A stretch of 64,000 nucleotides of DNA, from the NCBI GenBank assembly GCA_900109485.1, contig FOAY01000011.1, positions 71,377-135,376 of the forward strand. The letters run 5' to 3'. The DNA comes from Kosakonia sacchari (lineage in GTDB: Bacteria > Pseudomonadota > Gammaproteobacteria > Enterobacterales > Enterobacteriaceae). Within the stretch, counting starts at the first letter, position 1, and every line of letters starts with the position of its first letter. The notes under the pieces were generated by a model. It worked only from the letters and a program-made list of their open reading frames with translations, made no database searches and was not told the DNA's origin. Positions 46,326 to 59,220 of the stretch are shown piece by piece. The position numbers and the translations under genes were made by a program.

Positions 46326-46880
46326 TTGTCTGCTGTCGATATTCTCTCCGGCCCTGCTGTCGTGGTGCGCGACGCCACGCCTGACGATGTGCACGCCATT
46401 GCATCGCTGTACGCCTGGCATGTGCTGCACGGTCGCGCCTCCTTCGAAGAAGTTCCCCCAACGATTGATGAAATGCGTGCCCGCATGAGCAAAATCGCCA
46501 GCGATGGCCTGCCGTGGATGGTTGCGCTGTATCACGGCATTATCGTTGGCTACTGCTACGCCGGGTTCTATCGCCCGCGTCAGGCTTATCGCTATACGCT
46601 GGAAGAGTCGATTTACGTCGATGCCAGCATGACCGGTCGCGGGATCGGTTCAACGCTGATGAGCGCCCTGATTGCACGCTGTGAAGAGGGGCCGTGGCGG
46701 CAACTGATTGCGGTGGTTGGCGACGGCAATAACAATTCCGGCTCCCTGCGGCTGCATAAAAAGCACGGCTTTGAGATTGTCGGGCAACTGCGTAGCGTCG
46801 GCTACAAGAAAGGGGACTGGCGGGATACGCTGATTATGCAGCGTCCACTCAACGACGGTGACTGGACGCTGCCGGAGTAA
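46326..46880 (+). CDS. GNAT acetyltransferase, phosphinothricin-acetyltransferase-like
   Basis: A 184-residue GNAT. The opening VVVRDATPDDVHAIASLYAWHV and the acetyl-CoA motif MTGRGIGSTLM fit the Pat/Bar-YncA type, which acetylates phosphinothricin-like or methionine-derived compounds; the substrate here is unproven. The start is TTG at 46326 with AAGGAG 7 nt upstream, since no ATG lies near the domain boundary. Its stop directly abuts the stop of the convergent pbpG. Confidence 0.87.
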   Translation: MSAVDILSGPAVVVRDATPDDVHAIASLYAWHVLHGRASFEEVPPTIDEMRARMSKIASDGLPWMVALYHGIIVGYCYAGFYRPRQAYRYTLEESIYVDASMTGRGIGSTLMSALIARCEEGPWRQLIAVVGDGNNNSGSLRLHKKHGFEIVGQLRSVGYKKGDWRDTLIMQRPLNDGDWTLPE

Positions 46881-47828
46881 TTAATCGTTCTGCGCGGTTT
46901 GCTCGCCCGCTGCGCTGCTATTCTGCGTCATCTGCGCCGCTTTCTGGCGCTTATAACTCAGCGCCGCCGCCGGAACCGGCTGCACTTTCCCGGTTTCAAT
47001 CCAGGTACGTAAGCGGCTGGCATCGGCAAAGTGCGTAAATTTGCCGAATGCATCCATCACCACCAGCGCCACCGGTTTGTTGTTAATCACCGTGCGCATC
47101 ACCAGGCAGTGCCCTGCCGCATTGGTAAAGCCGGTTTTGGTCAACTGAATATTCCAGTTATCGCGGTAGACCAGATGGTTGGTATTGCGAAACGGCAGCG
47201 TATAGGCTGGATTGCTGAAGGTCGCCATCTCTTCGCGCGTGGTGCTCAGTTGCCCAATCAGCGGATACTGTTTGGTGGCAATCAGCAGTTTGGTCAGATC
47301 GCGTGCGGTAGAAACGTTGTGAATCGACAGCCCGGTCGGTTCAACATAATGCGTATTGGTCATGCCCAGCGCTTTGGCTTTGGCATTCATCGCGGCGATA
47401 AACGCGTTGTAACCGCCCGGATAGTGGTGCGCAAGGCTTGCAGCCGCGCGGTTTTCCGACGACATCAGCGCCAGCAGCAGCATGTTTTTACGGCTGATTT
47501 CGCTGTTCAGACGCACGCGGGAGTAGATCCCTTTCATTTCCGGCGTCTGGCTGATATCGACGTTGAGTTTCTCATCCAGCGGCAAATGGGCATCCAGCAC
47601 CACCATCGCGGTCATCAACTTGGTGATGGAGGCGATAGGACGCACCAGATCCGGGTGACTGGAGTAGATCACCTGATCGGTTTGCAGATCGACAATCATC
47701 GCGCTACCTGAGGCGATTTCAGGTTGTGCGGCAGTGGTCGCGGCAGTGGTTTTCGCGACAGCAAACGGCGCCACAGGCGCAGCCAGCAATAAAGCCAGGC
47801 TTAATAAAGAGACTCGAAATTTCTGCAT
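46881..47828 (-). CDS. pbpG: D-alanyl-D-alanine endopeptidase PBP7
   Basis: A 315-residue periplasmic penicillin-binding protein that cleaves D-Ala-DAP cross-links in peptidoglycan. The signal peptide ends near PFAVA (residue 25). Active-site motifs are SITK (the Ser nucleophile and Lys), SEN (SSENRAA) and KTG (QLTKTGFTN). The C-terminal tail is rich in Gln, Ala and Asn. Backbone gene in its E. coli position. Confidence 0.95.
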   Translation of the reverse strand: MQKFRVSLLSLALLLAAPVAPFAVAKTTAATTAAQPEIASGSAMIVDLQTDQVIYSSHPDLVRPIASITKLMTAMVVLDAHLPLDEKLNVDISQTPEMKGIYSRVRLNSEISRKNMLLLALMSSENRAAASLAHHYPGGYNAFIAAMNAKAKALGMTNTHYVEPTGLSIHNVSTARDLTKLLIATKQYPLIGQLSTTREEMATFSNPAYTLPFRNTNHLVYRDNWNIQLTKTGFTNAAGHCLVMRTVINNKPVALVVMDAFGKFTHFADASRLRTWIETGKVQPVPAAALSYKRQKAAQMTQNSSAAGEQTAQND

Positions 47829-47963
47829 GGTGAGACTTCTGAAAATTATTCACGCACGTTGTTACGCACACCGCTTTCATTAATCAGGAAAATAATGAGG
47901 CTGGCCTGCGCATAATAGCCGCCATGCAGGGTTGTCGCCACAGAAGAATCATTGCGGAAGATT

Positions 47964-47991
47964 GCATTGCTGGCATTTACGCCAGCAATGC
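47964..47991. terminator. Stem-loop between yohC and pbpG
   Basis: GCATTGCTGGC and GCCAGCAATGC form a perfect 11-bp stem just past the yohC stop codon. The T-rich side lies on the plus strand, so its use as a yohC terminator is likely but not textbook. Confidence 0.6.
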
Positions 47992-47997
47992 GTTTTA

Positions 47998-48585
47998 TCA
48001 GAACAAACGGTAGCCGTAGCCCCAGAGGATCACCGTCAGCGCCAGCAACACTTCCAGCACCAGCACGCCAATCGCCAGCGTGGAACTGGAGAAGCTCAGC
48101 CCCTCTTCTTTATTGATATTCAGGAAGGTCGGAATACCGACATAGAGCAGATAACCGGTATAGAACAGGGCGACGGTACCCACCAGCGCGCACAGCCATA
48201 CCAGCGGATAGAGCGCCACAATACCGCTCAGGAACAGCGGCGTCGCAACATATCCGGCAAACACCATACAGCGCGCGAGGCTGGGCCGCTGCGGGAAGCT
48301 TCGCGCCATCCACCAGATGACGCGGCCCATCACGGCCACCCCCGCCAGCATCAGTGCATAAAACAGTACCGCCATGTAGAAGCCGGTAAACAACGACAGC
48401 CTGACGACATTCTCCTCACCGAAGTTCCAGCCGATTTGCGTGGTACCGATAAACGCACAAATAACCGGTACCGCCGCCATAACCAGCACGTGGTGAGTGT
48501 AGTGATGCGAAACCGTCTCGTCTTCGCTTTTGATCACCTTCATTTCACGATCGGGATGGGAAAACAGTCCCCAGACATGGTTCAT
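47998..48585 (-). CDS. yohC: Inner-membrane protein YohC (Yip1 family)
   Basis: A 195-residue membrane protein with five hydrophobic segments (HVLVMAAVPVICAFIG, LFYALMLAGVAVMG, YVATPLFLSGIVALYPLVW and two later ones). The N-terminus MNHVWGLFSHPDREM matches E. coli YohC. ATG at 48585 follows AAGGGGG; upstream in-frame codons are unrelated. Function unknown; E. coli yohC has been linked to osmotic stress. Confidence 0.9.
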   Translation of the reverse strand: MNHVWGLFSHPDREMKVIKSEDETVSHHYTHHVLVMAAVPVICAFIGTTQIGWNFGEENVVRLSLFTGFYMAVLFYALMLAGVAVMGRVIWWMARSFPQRPSLARCMVFAGYVATPLFLSGIVALYPLVWLCALVGTVALFYTGYLLYVGIPTFLNINKEEGLSFSSSTLAIGVLVLEVLLALTVILWGYGYRLF

Positions 48586-48754
48586 AACGCCCCCTTGCTG
48601 ACAGCCCGAATAACGACACTGTAAGTATAATTCACTCTTGCGATTATTTTTTGCACAGTTGTAAAAATAGCGCTGCCGCACAACGTATCCTTCCGACAAG
48701 AACCCTCAGTCGGGTGTATGCTTATAAGCGTTTTACCTGGAGGGCTTATTTTTA

Positions 48755-49339
48755 ATGGATATCAATTATCTGATTAGCCAGTATGGCTACGCCGCACTGG
48801 TTATTGGCAGTATTGCTGAAGGTGAGACCATTACGCTGCTGGGCGGAGTTGCAGCGCATCAAGGGTTATTACGCTTCCCGCTGGTGGTTATCTCCGTGGC
48901 GCTGGGCGGCATGATTGGCGACCAGTTGCTCTATCTGCTCGGCCGCCGCTACGGCATGAAAATACTGCGTCGCTTCTCACACCATCGCGACAAAATCCAT
49001 CAGGCGCAGACGCTTATCCGCCGCCATCCGTACCTGTTTGTGATTGGTTCGCGCTTTATGTACGGCTTTCGCATCGTGGGCCCGTTGTTGATCGGCACCA
49101 GCCGTCTGCGTCCGAAAATCTTTCTGCCGCTGAATATTCTTGGCGCGATCGTCTGGGCGTTACTGTTTACCACGCTGGGCTATGTTGGCGGGGAAGTGAT
49201 TGGCCCGTGGCTGCATCAGTTCGATCAGCATGTAAAACGCTGGATTTGGCTGGTCATCGCAATCGCACTGGTGGTTTGCCTGCGCTGGTGGTTCCGGCGC
49301 CGTCGTAAGAAGCGCCAGACCAGCACAAAGCATGATTAA
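48755..49339 (+). CDS. yohD: DedA family membrane protein YohD
   Basis: A 194-residue DedA/VTT protein with several helices. The family marker GSRFMYGFRIVGPLLIG-type segment is present at about residues 92-108, along with an early EGETITLLGG. DedA proteins act in membrane homeostasis and may flip lipids. GGAGGG lies upstream of the ATG. Divergent from yohC; the last 4 bp overlap the convergent yohF. Confidence 0.93.
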   Translation: MDINYLISQYGYAALVIGSIAEGETITLLGGVAAHQGLLRFPLVVISVALGGMIGDQLLYLLGRRYGMKILRRFSHHRDKIHQAQTLIRRHPYLFVIGSRFMYGFRIVGPLLIGTSRLRPKIFLPLNILGAIVWALLFTTLGYVGGEVIGPWLHQFDQHVKRWIWLVIAIALVVCLRWWFRRRRKKRQTSTKHD

Positions 49340-50106
49340 GCTTTAGGTTTGAACTGCGGGTTAGCGAGCATAAATCCGCCGTCGATAATAAACGACTGCC
49401 CGGTGGTATAACTGGCGTGCTCTGAACAGAGCCAGGCCACCATACTGGCTATCTCTTTGGTGGTACCGGGCCGGGCCAGCGGAATATTCGGCATCGAACC
49501 GGGTTTAGCATCATCATCGCTCATGTTATTCATCGGCGTGGCTATCGCGCCGGGTGCAACAGCATTGACGAGAATGTTGTGCTCAACCAGTTCCAGCGCC
49601 ATCGACTGGGTTAATCCGCCCAGCGCATGTTTCGCCGCGGTATAGGCACTCGCTTCCGGCAGCGGCGTATGTTCATGCACCGATGTGATGTTAATGATGC
49701 GTCCGCCCTGCCCCTGCGCCACCATTTGTCGCGCCGCAATTTGCGCGCAGAGAAACGCGCCGTCAACATCGACGGTAAAAATGCTGCGCCAGTCTTCGAA
49801 CGTCACCTCCAGGAAAGGCGCTTTGCTCATCGCGCCGGCATTATTGACCAGCGCATCGATGCGTCCGAAACGAGAAATCAGCGTTTGTATCGCCTGCACG
49901 CCTTCCGGCAACTGGCTAAGATCAAGCTGGATGGTTTCGGCCCTGCGTCCGAAAGCCTCCACCTGCCGCGCCGTCTCTTGCGCGCCCTGCTCATCCGAAT
50001 GCCAGGTAATACCAATATCAAAGCCCTGCTCTGCCAGCATCAGCGCGCATTGCTTGCCGATACCGGAATCTGCGGCAGTGACCACAGCAACGTTGGTAAC
50101 AGACAT
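49336..50106 (-). CDS. yohF: Short-chain dehydrogenase/reductase YohF
   Basis: A 256-residue NAD(P)-dependent SDR. The nucleotide motif is TAADSGIGKQ, the NNAG element is present (VNNAGAMS), and the catalytic Ser-Tyr-Lys are in ITSVHEH and YTAAKHA. Closest to E. coli YohF, annotated as an acetoin-type reductase; the substrate is not established. Convergent with yohD. Confidence 0.93.
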   Translation of the reverse strand: MSVTNVAVVTAADSGIGKQCALMLAEQGFDIGITWHSDEQGAQETARQVEAFGRRAETIQLDLSQLPEGVQAIQTLISRFGRIDALVNNAGAMSKAPFLEVTFEDWRSIFTVDVDGAFLCAQIAARQMVAQGQGGRIINITSVHEHTPLPEASAYTAAKHALGGLTQSMALELVEHNILVNAVAPGAIATPMNNMSDDDAKPGSMPNIPLARPGTTKEIASMVAWLCSEHASYTTGQSFIIDGGFMLANPQFKPKA

Positions 50107-50209
50107 CGTTCGCCCTCCGGTGATTGCAAACCATTAAGTATAGAAAAAAGGCAAAAATGCAGCAGGTTGTCTAAGCTTTGCACTTCTGTATGCATGGAGG
50201 ACGTTAAAA

Positions 50210-50380
50210 ATGTTGAAGATTTTACTTTGGGTGATCCTGATTATCTTTCTGATTGGTCTGCTGGTGGTGACAGGTGTGTTCAAGATGATTTTTCAATGCC
50301 AGGCGGGTGGTGGCTGCACTTCAGCCAACCTGAAGTGCAGCGCCCTCCGTCAGGTTAATTTCCCTGCGCGCTGTAGTTAA
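50210..50380 (+). CDS. yohP: Small membrane protein YohP with C-terminal extension
   Basis: The first 28 residues (MLKILLWVILIIFLIGLL, then VVTGVFKMIF) correspond to E. coli YohP, which is 27 residues long and ends at KMIF. Here the frame continues past that point (CAA codon in place of a stop) to a 56-residue product with a Gly- and Cys-containing tail (Cys 30, 36, 43, 55). GGAGG lies 9 nt before the ATG. The extension codes through a 10-bp perfect stem-loop (50314-50340) and overlaps the 3' end of the gene on the other strand. The membrane part is sure; translation of the tail is predicted from the frame only. Confidence 0.75.
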   Translation: MLKILLWVILIIFLIGLLVVTGVFKMIFQCQAGGGCTSANLKCSALRQVNFPARCS

Positions 50381-51311
50381 TCGGCACCCAGCGGTAGCCT
50401 TTATCGGCTTTTATCACTTTGCCAATGCCAGGAAACGCAATGTGCGCGGCGGCTATCCAGTCCCCCTCGCGGGCCACCTGGGCCAGCACTTTCTGGCGCG
50501 TGGCAATGGCCTGCTGCTGGTTAACATCAAAATGGATCGCCACGTCAGGGTCCGGTAGCTGTACCGGATGCGCATGGATAATGTCGCCCCACAACATCAG
50601 CGTCTTACCGCCGTGGGTGACGCGATAGATCACGCTGCCCGGCGTATGTCCTGGCGCAGGTACCGCGTCAATACCAGGGATGATTTCCGTCGGTGCGCGG
50701 AACGTACTGAGTTTACCGGCATCGATCACCGGGCGCAGCGAGCGTTCGGATTCAGCGAAGGTGTGACGCTGGCTCTCTTCAACCTCTTGCAGATGCGCCG
50801 GGTTGAGCCAGAAATCCACATCGCGCTGATCGACACGCACCGTGGCATTGCGAAACACCGGCTTGCCGTCGCGCTGCACGCCGCCGGAGTGATCGGCATG
50901 AATGTGCGTCAGCAGCACCGTATCTATCGCATCCGGATCGATGCCCGCCGCCCGCAGGTTATCCGGAAGATGGCCACCCGCATCGCCAAACAGCGGCCCG
51001 GCGCCCGTATCAACCAGAATCAACTGCTTACCGGTATTAATGACAAAGGCGTTGATCGACGTTTCGGCGTCAACCGCCAGGTTGGCTTTCGCCATCTCCG
51101 ATTGCAGCGTTGCGGGGGAAATATGCGTGAGCAACTTGTCAAACGGCACGGCGACCGTACCGTCGGAAACGGCGGTGATTTGCCAGTCGCCCATCGCCAT
51201 CCGGTAATATCCCGGCGCCTGCGCCTGATGCGTACTGGGCGGTTGCGCTGCGAAGGCGCTGAAGTTCAGCGTTGCGCCCACCAGCGCCATCAGCAGAGGA
51301 TAATGTTTCAT
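50355..51311 (-). CDS. Exported metallo-beta-lactamase-fold hydrolase
   Basis: A 318-residue protein with signal peptide ending near FSAFA (residue 21). The metal site is THIHADHSGG with a later APGHTPGSV, LWGDIIH and AHIAFPG, typical of MBL-fold lactonases and glyoxalase-II-like enzymes. It resembles AHL-lactonase-type MBL proteins in length, but its substrate is unknown. ATG at 51311 follows AGGAG by 7 nt. Divergent from a LysR regulator that probably controls it. Confidence 0.88.
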   Translation of the reverse strand: MKHYPLLMALVGATLNFSAFAAQPPSTHQAQAPGYYRMAMGDWQITAVSDGTVAVPFDKLLTHISPATLQSEMAKANLAVDAETSINAFVINTGKQLILVDTGAGPLFGDAGGHLPDNLRAAGIDPDAIDTVLLTHIHADHSGGVQRDGKPVFRNATVRVDQRDVDFWLNPAHLQEVEESQRHTFAESERSLRPVIDAGKLSTFRAPTEIIPGIDAVPAPGHTPGSVIYRVTHGGKTLMLWGDIIHAHPVQLPDPDVAIHFDVNQQQAIATRQKVLAQVAREGDWIAAAHIAFPGIGKVIKADKGYRWVPINYSAQGN

Positions 51312-51360
51312 CACTTTTCTCCTGTTGTTTTCGTTGCAACAGTATCCCGCCAGCGCTACT

Positions 51361-51384
51361 ATCACTCCAATTGATTGGAGTGAT
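51361..51384. promoter_or_regulatory. Perfect palindrome at the LysR gene's ribosome-binding site
   Basis: ATCACTCCAAT and ATTGGAGTGAT arms with a 2-nt centre. The right arm contains the GGAG used by the LysR-family gene, and the whole lies in the 74-bp region between two divergent genes. It fits an autoregulatory operator, although its T-N11-A character is not strict. Confidence 0.7.
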
Positions 51385-51385
51385 A

Positions 51386-52300
51386 ATGACTATCAAAGAG
51401 AATGATTTCCGCAAAATCGATCTGAACCTGCTGATCGCCTTTGCCGTCCTGTTTCGCGAACAGAGCGTCTCCGCTGCGGCGGATAAGCTGCATCTGGGCC
51501 AGCCAGCGGTGAGCGGCGTGCTGGCCCGTCTGCGTACGCTGTTTGACGATCCGCTGTTTATCCGCAGCGGCCATCGCATGCAGCCCACCGCCCGTGCGGA
51601 AGAGCTGCACAGCGAGCTGCTGCCGCTGCTGGAGCAGTTGCAGAGCGCGCTGTTTCAGCAGGCGGCGTTTGATGCGAAAACCGTGAACGTCACGCTGACG
51701 CTCGGTATGGCCGACTGGGTAGAAATGTGGCTGATGCCGCGTTTGATCCCGGCGCTTCAGCAGGCGGCTCCCGGTATGCGTCTGAACGTGGTGGCCAGCG
51801 ATCCTTTCAGCGACGCCACGCGGCTCGAAGGCGGCGAGATGGATATGGCGATCAGCGTTGCCACCGCCGGGCCGCGCTGGCTTGAACGTGAAGTGCTGAC
51901 CACCATGTCATATGTCACGCTCTGGCACCCGCAACAACTGACGCTCAACGCGCCGCTGGATGTCGATACCTTTGCCGCTCAGCCCCATTTGATGGTCAGC
52001 TACCGCGAGGCGACCAGCAGCCATTTCGATACGCTGCTGGCAAAAACCGGCCACCAGCGCCGCGTGCATTACACCACGCCGCATTTTGCCGCCCTGCCAG
52101 GTCTGCTGGAAACAATGCCAGCGCTGGCGACCGTACCCGCCGGGCTGGCAACGGAGTGGCAGAGAACGCGCGGTTTGCTGGCAAGCCCGCTGCCGCTGGA
52201 TGCAGAACCGATTGAAGTGGCGCTACTGTGGCACCAGCGTCACAGCAGCGACCCGGCGGTGATGTGGCTGAAAGAGTTTATCCGCCATCTGATGGGGTAA
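51386..52300 (+). CDS. LysR family transcriptional regulator
   Basis: A 304-residue LysR regulator. The N-terminal winged helix (IDLNLLIAFAVLFREQSVSAAADKL pattern, residues about 9-33, with LHLGQPAVSGVLARLR after) is followed by a substrate-binding-type effector domain. ATG at 51386 follows GGAGTGATA. Likely regulates the divergent MBL-fold gene and itself through the palindrome over its own start region. Effector unknown. Confidence 0.9.
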   Translation: MTIKENDFRKIDLNLLIAFAVLFREQSVSAAADKLHLGQPAVSGVLARLRTLFDDPLFIRSGHRMQPTARAEELHSELLPLLEQLQSALFQQAAFDAKTVNVTLTLGMADWVEMWLMPRLIPALQQAAPGMRLNVVASDPFSDATRLEGGEMDMAISVATAGPRWLEREVLTTMSYVTLWHPQQLTLNAPLDVDTFAAQPHLMVSYREATSSHFDTLLAKTGHQRRVHYTTPHFAALPGLLETMPALATVPAGLATEWQRTRGLLASPLPLDAEPIEVALLWHQRHSSDPAVMWLKEFIRHLMG

Positions 52301-52326
52301 AAAACAGGCCCGCCTGCGGGCCTGTT
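52299..52326. terminator. Terminator between the LysR and GH1 genes
   Basis: AACAGGCCCG and CGGGCCTGTT form a 10-bp perfect stem with a 4-nt loop. On the minus strand it is followed by TTTTTTA, so it ends the bgl operon; the convergent LysR gene stops just before it. Confidence 0.92.
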
Positions 52327-52330
52327 CGCA

Positions 52331-56632
<4,302 letters not shown>

Positions 56633-56710
56633 AGCTGCCGACTCTACCAGTTTCCCGACGATAAAAAACACGCCGGGAGATTAAAATTGTGATCTTGCTC
56701 GCGCGATGCG

Positions 56711-57583
56711 TTAACGGAAAATCGCCTGATACGCTGATTCGTACTGCGGCGCGTTCCATTCAGCATCAAAAACTGTCAGCGTGATGTAGCCGCGATTTAA
56801 CCAGCCGGTATCCGTATCCGCTTCGCTCGGCGTCAGCACTTTCTCACTCATCACCTGCTTTGCCCGCCCGTCCTCAAGTAATACATAGCGGTGTTGCGGC
56901 AGAGGAAAACGCTCATTGCCAATGTACTTTTCACCTTTCACGGCACTTTTCGCCAGCGGCGGGTAGTTAATGCTCACCCCGGTGCCAGCGGGCAACAGCG
57001 GCTTGCCAGGCAGCCATTTAGCGTGGAGTTTATCGACCCGCGACACCACATCATCAACGGCGTCCGGCCAGTATTTATGCGTACTCGGCCAGCCCGCTTT
57101 CATCTCTTCGGCCGTCAGTAAATAGCCAATGCTGGCGGCAATGGCCGGGTAGCCATAGCGTACCGCGCGCGCCGCTGCGCCGACGGTGCCGGAATTGAGC
57201 TGCGCAACGCCGGTATTCGGCCCGTCGTTGACGCCGGAAATCACCAGATCCGGCGGGTTATCCTTCAGCACGCCGAGCAGGCCAAAATCCACGGCATCCG
57301 CCGGTGTTCCAGGGAAGCAGTAACGCTTCTCCGCCACCTTTTTAACATCGAAGATTTTGTTCGGTTTAAAGGTGATCGCCGAACCGATGCCGCTCTGATT
57401 CGTCGCCGGCGCCACCATCCAGACGTCATGCCCTTTCGCCGCCAACTTCTGCTGTAGCGAAAGCGTACCCACAGAATCACAACCATCATCATTGACCAGC
57501 AAAATACGCATGGCGCGTTCCGCCGCCTGGACGCCGGGCGCTGCCAGCGCCGTTACCAACAACGCCATCACTGTTTTTTTCAT
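56711..57583 (-). CDS. Exported SurE family phosphatase/5'-nucleotidase
   Basis: A 290-residue SurE-fold enzyme with a signal peptide (MKKTVMALLVTALAAPGVQA). The metal-binding start ILLVNDDG, the loop PATNQSGIGSAIT and SGVNDGPNTG match the SurE active site. Housekeeping SurE is cytoplasmic and sits with pcm and rpoS; this copy is exported and placed between an OprD-like porin and bglG on the same strand, 14 bp after the porin gene. It may dephosphorylate nucleotides or sugar phosphates in the periplasm; the substrate is not known. Confidence 0.88.
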   Translation of the reverse strand: MKKTVMALLVTALAAPGVQAAERAMRILLVNDDGCDSVGTLSLQQKLAAKGHDVWMVAPATNQSGIGSAITFKPNKIFDVKKVAEKRYCFPGTPADAVDFGLLGVLKDNPPDLVISGVNDGPNTGVAQLNSGTVGAAARAVRYGYPAIAASIGYLLTAEEMKAGWPSTHKYWPDAVDDVVSRVDKLHAKWLPGKPLLPAGTGVSINYPPLAKSAVKGEKYIGNERFPLPQHRYVLLEDGRAKQVMSEKVLTPSEADTDTGWLNRGYITLTVFDAEWNAPQYESAYQAIFR

Positions 57584-57597
57584 GGCTAAACTCCTTT

Positions 57598-58899
57598 TTA
57601 GTTAAGCAGACCAAATTTGTATTCCACGGAAACCGCACCGCCGATGCCTTTCGCGCGATGAAAAGTGCGTTTATCTTCGGTGAGCCACGGTTTTCCATTG
57701 TTCAGTTTCCAGCCGTAGCTGGGACCTATTCCGGCAAACAGCGAAAAGCCTTCGAGACGTTTCGGCGTCCAGGCGAAATATCCGCCGTACTCCCATTCAG
57801 TTAATGCGGTATTTTGATAATTGATGTTGTAACCGTAATTACCGTACAGGCCGACGGTAAATTCCGGCGAGAAGGCATATTTACCGTAGAGATAAAGCAT
57901 TTGTTCGCCATCGTTGACATAATCATTTCCTTCACCGTCCGCCGGACTATTAAATGCGCCCCGGGTATTTTTCCCCAGATGCCAGTAAAAACTTCCTAAA
58001 CCATTATTCAGCGGCGCGTTGGTTTTTGACCAGCCGATACCCGATTCCATATTGTGATATTGATAACCCACCAGCGTAAAAAGATGCTGAGCACTATGGC
58101 TAAAACCTCGAGCGCCTTCCCAATTATTAAGCCCGCGATTGTAATACCAGACGCCGCGTAATAAGAGATTCTGCCGTTCGGCAACCGGTATTGAAAATTG
58201 CGCTTCCAGGCCATGGCGTAAAAGGTAATTATCACTTTCGCCCGTCATCCAGCTTATTCGCGTATTTTTCGACGGGCTCCAGATGATTTCTCCTGTTGCA
58301 ATATGATCGATCGGCTTATTGCTGGCGAGGGTGTAAAAACGGCGCTTTTCCGGCTCATCGCGTTCCGAAAAACGCGTCACCCAGGCGCCACGCGCCGAAA
58401 TCGCACCCCAGCCGCTTTCTATACTGATGCCCTGCCAACTGCTCGGCGCCGCGCGGCTGCGCGTCACGTTCAGCGCGCCAAATTTATAAAGCTGCCGCCA
58501 GCCCGCGTACAGCCGGGCGTACGCTGCTTCATCGTCCCACTTAAGCTTTGCGTAGAGCTGCCCGATTTTATTGAAACCTTCCGCGTGGCCGCGATTGTCG
58601 CGCAGCAGGTCGCGCCCGGCGAATGAGGCGTTAGCCGAGAGTTTCGCCACGCTGTACCAGGAGGCGTCAATGCCCAGCAGATCGCGATACCAGCCGCTTT
58701 GATAATCCAGATGCGCCGCCTGCGCCCAGGCGCTCTGATCGCCCACGCCGAGCAACGCCATCTGATCGCCGGTGTTAAACATCCAGACGTTTTTTAGCGT
58801 GAGATCGAGTTGGCTATCGGCAAGAAAAGGCGTGGCGCCAACAGGCGCGGCGCAGGCGGAAATAAAAACCAGAGGGAGTGATAATTTAAAAAGTGCCAT
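57598..58899 (-). CDS. OprD-like outer-membrane porin of the bgl locus
   Basis: A 433-residue outer-membrane protein. The signal peptide (MALFKLSLPLVF...GA) precedes FLADSQLDLTLKNVW and AHLDYQSGWYRDLLGIDASWY, hallmarks of the OprD/ChiP family; the protein ends in beta-strand FGLLN. The start is taken as ATG 58899; another in-frame ATG lies 9 nt earlier, and neither has a strong SD. It is behind its own RAT/terminator and upstream of the SurE-like gene. It is a different family from the LamB-type BglH porin of E. coli, but would play the same uptake role. Confidence 0.82.
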   Translation of the reverse strand: MALFKLSLPLVFISACAAPVGATPFLADSQLDLTLKNVWMFNTGDQMALLGVGDQSAWAQAAHLDYQSGWYRDLLGIDASWYSVAKLSANASFAGRDLLRDNRGHAEGFNKIGQLYAKLKWDDEAAYARLYAGWRQLYKFGALNVTRSRAAPSSWQGISIESGWGAISARGAWVTRFSERDEPEKRRFYTLASNKPIDHIATGEIIWSPSKNTRISWMTGESDNYLLRHGLEAQFSIPVAERQNLLLRGVWYYNRGLNNWEGARGFSHSAQHLFTLVGYQYHNMESGIGWSKTNAPLNNGLGSFYWHLGKNTRGAFNSPADGEGNDYVNDGEQMLYLYGKYAFSPEFTVGLYGNYGYNINYQNTALTEWEYGGYFAWTPKRLEGFSLFAGIGPSYGWKLNNGKPWLTEDKRTFHRAKGIGGAVSVEYKFGLLN

Positions 58900-59032
58900 A
58901 ATATGCATTCCATTATTATATTACTGGCCACTGAATAGCTATCGAACCGGTGTCGATATCGGTGACAAATGAATAGATTAATTAAAGAGAGTAATTTAGT
59001 CGTTCCATTAATACGCCAGATAAAAACAAAAA

Positions 59033-59102
59033 AACCTAAATCCGGAATTCGCCATAACGAACCCTGTAAATTTAGGTTTTGCCTGTATAACAGTAACAAT
59101 CC
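59033..59102 (-). promoter_or_regulatory. RAT antiterminator and terminator before the porin gene
   Basis: Minus-strand GGATTGTTACTGT followed by ACAGGCAAAACC, then AACCTAAAT...ATTTAGGTT hairpin ending in TTTTTTT. It shows that the porin and SurE-like genes belong to the BglG regulon. Confidence 0.93.
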
Positions 59103-59134
59103 TGACGTTGTGCGAACAGAAATAGCACTCTGGT

Positions 59135-59163
59135 TTTAAATAATCCAGCGGCTATTTTATCAA
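59135..59163 (-). promoter_or_regulatory. Candidate sigma-70 promoter of the bgl locus
   Basis: Minus-strand TTGATA, 17 nt, then TTTAAA, about 33 nt upstream of the RAT. The -35 is good and the -10 is a 4/6 match. The 58900-59220 interval otherwise holds only leader sequences. Confidence 0.45.
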
Positions 59164-59220
59164 TAAAGAAAAAACGTGACTCAGCTAACGCAGAAATCGG
59201 GTGCTGGCGTAATTATTACA

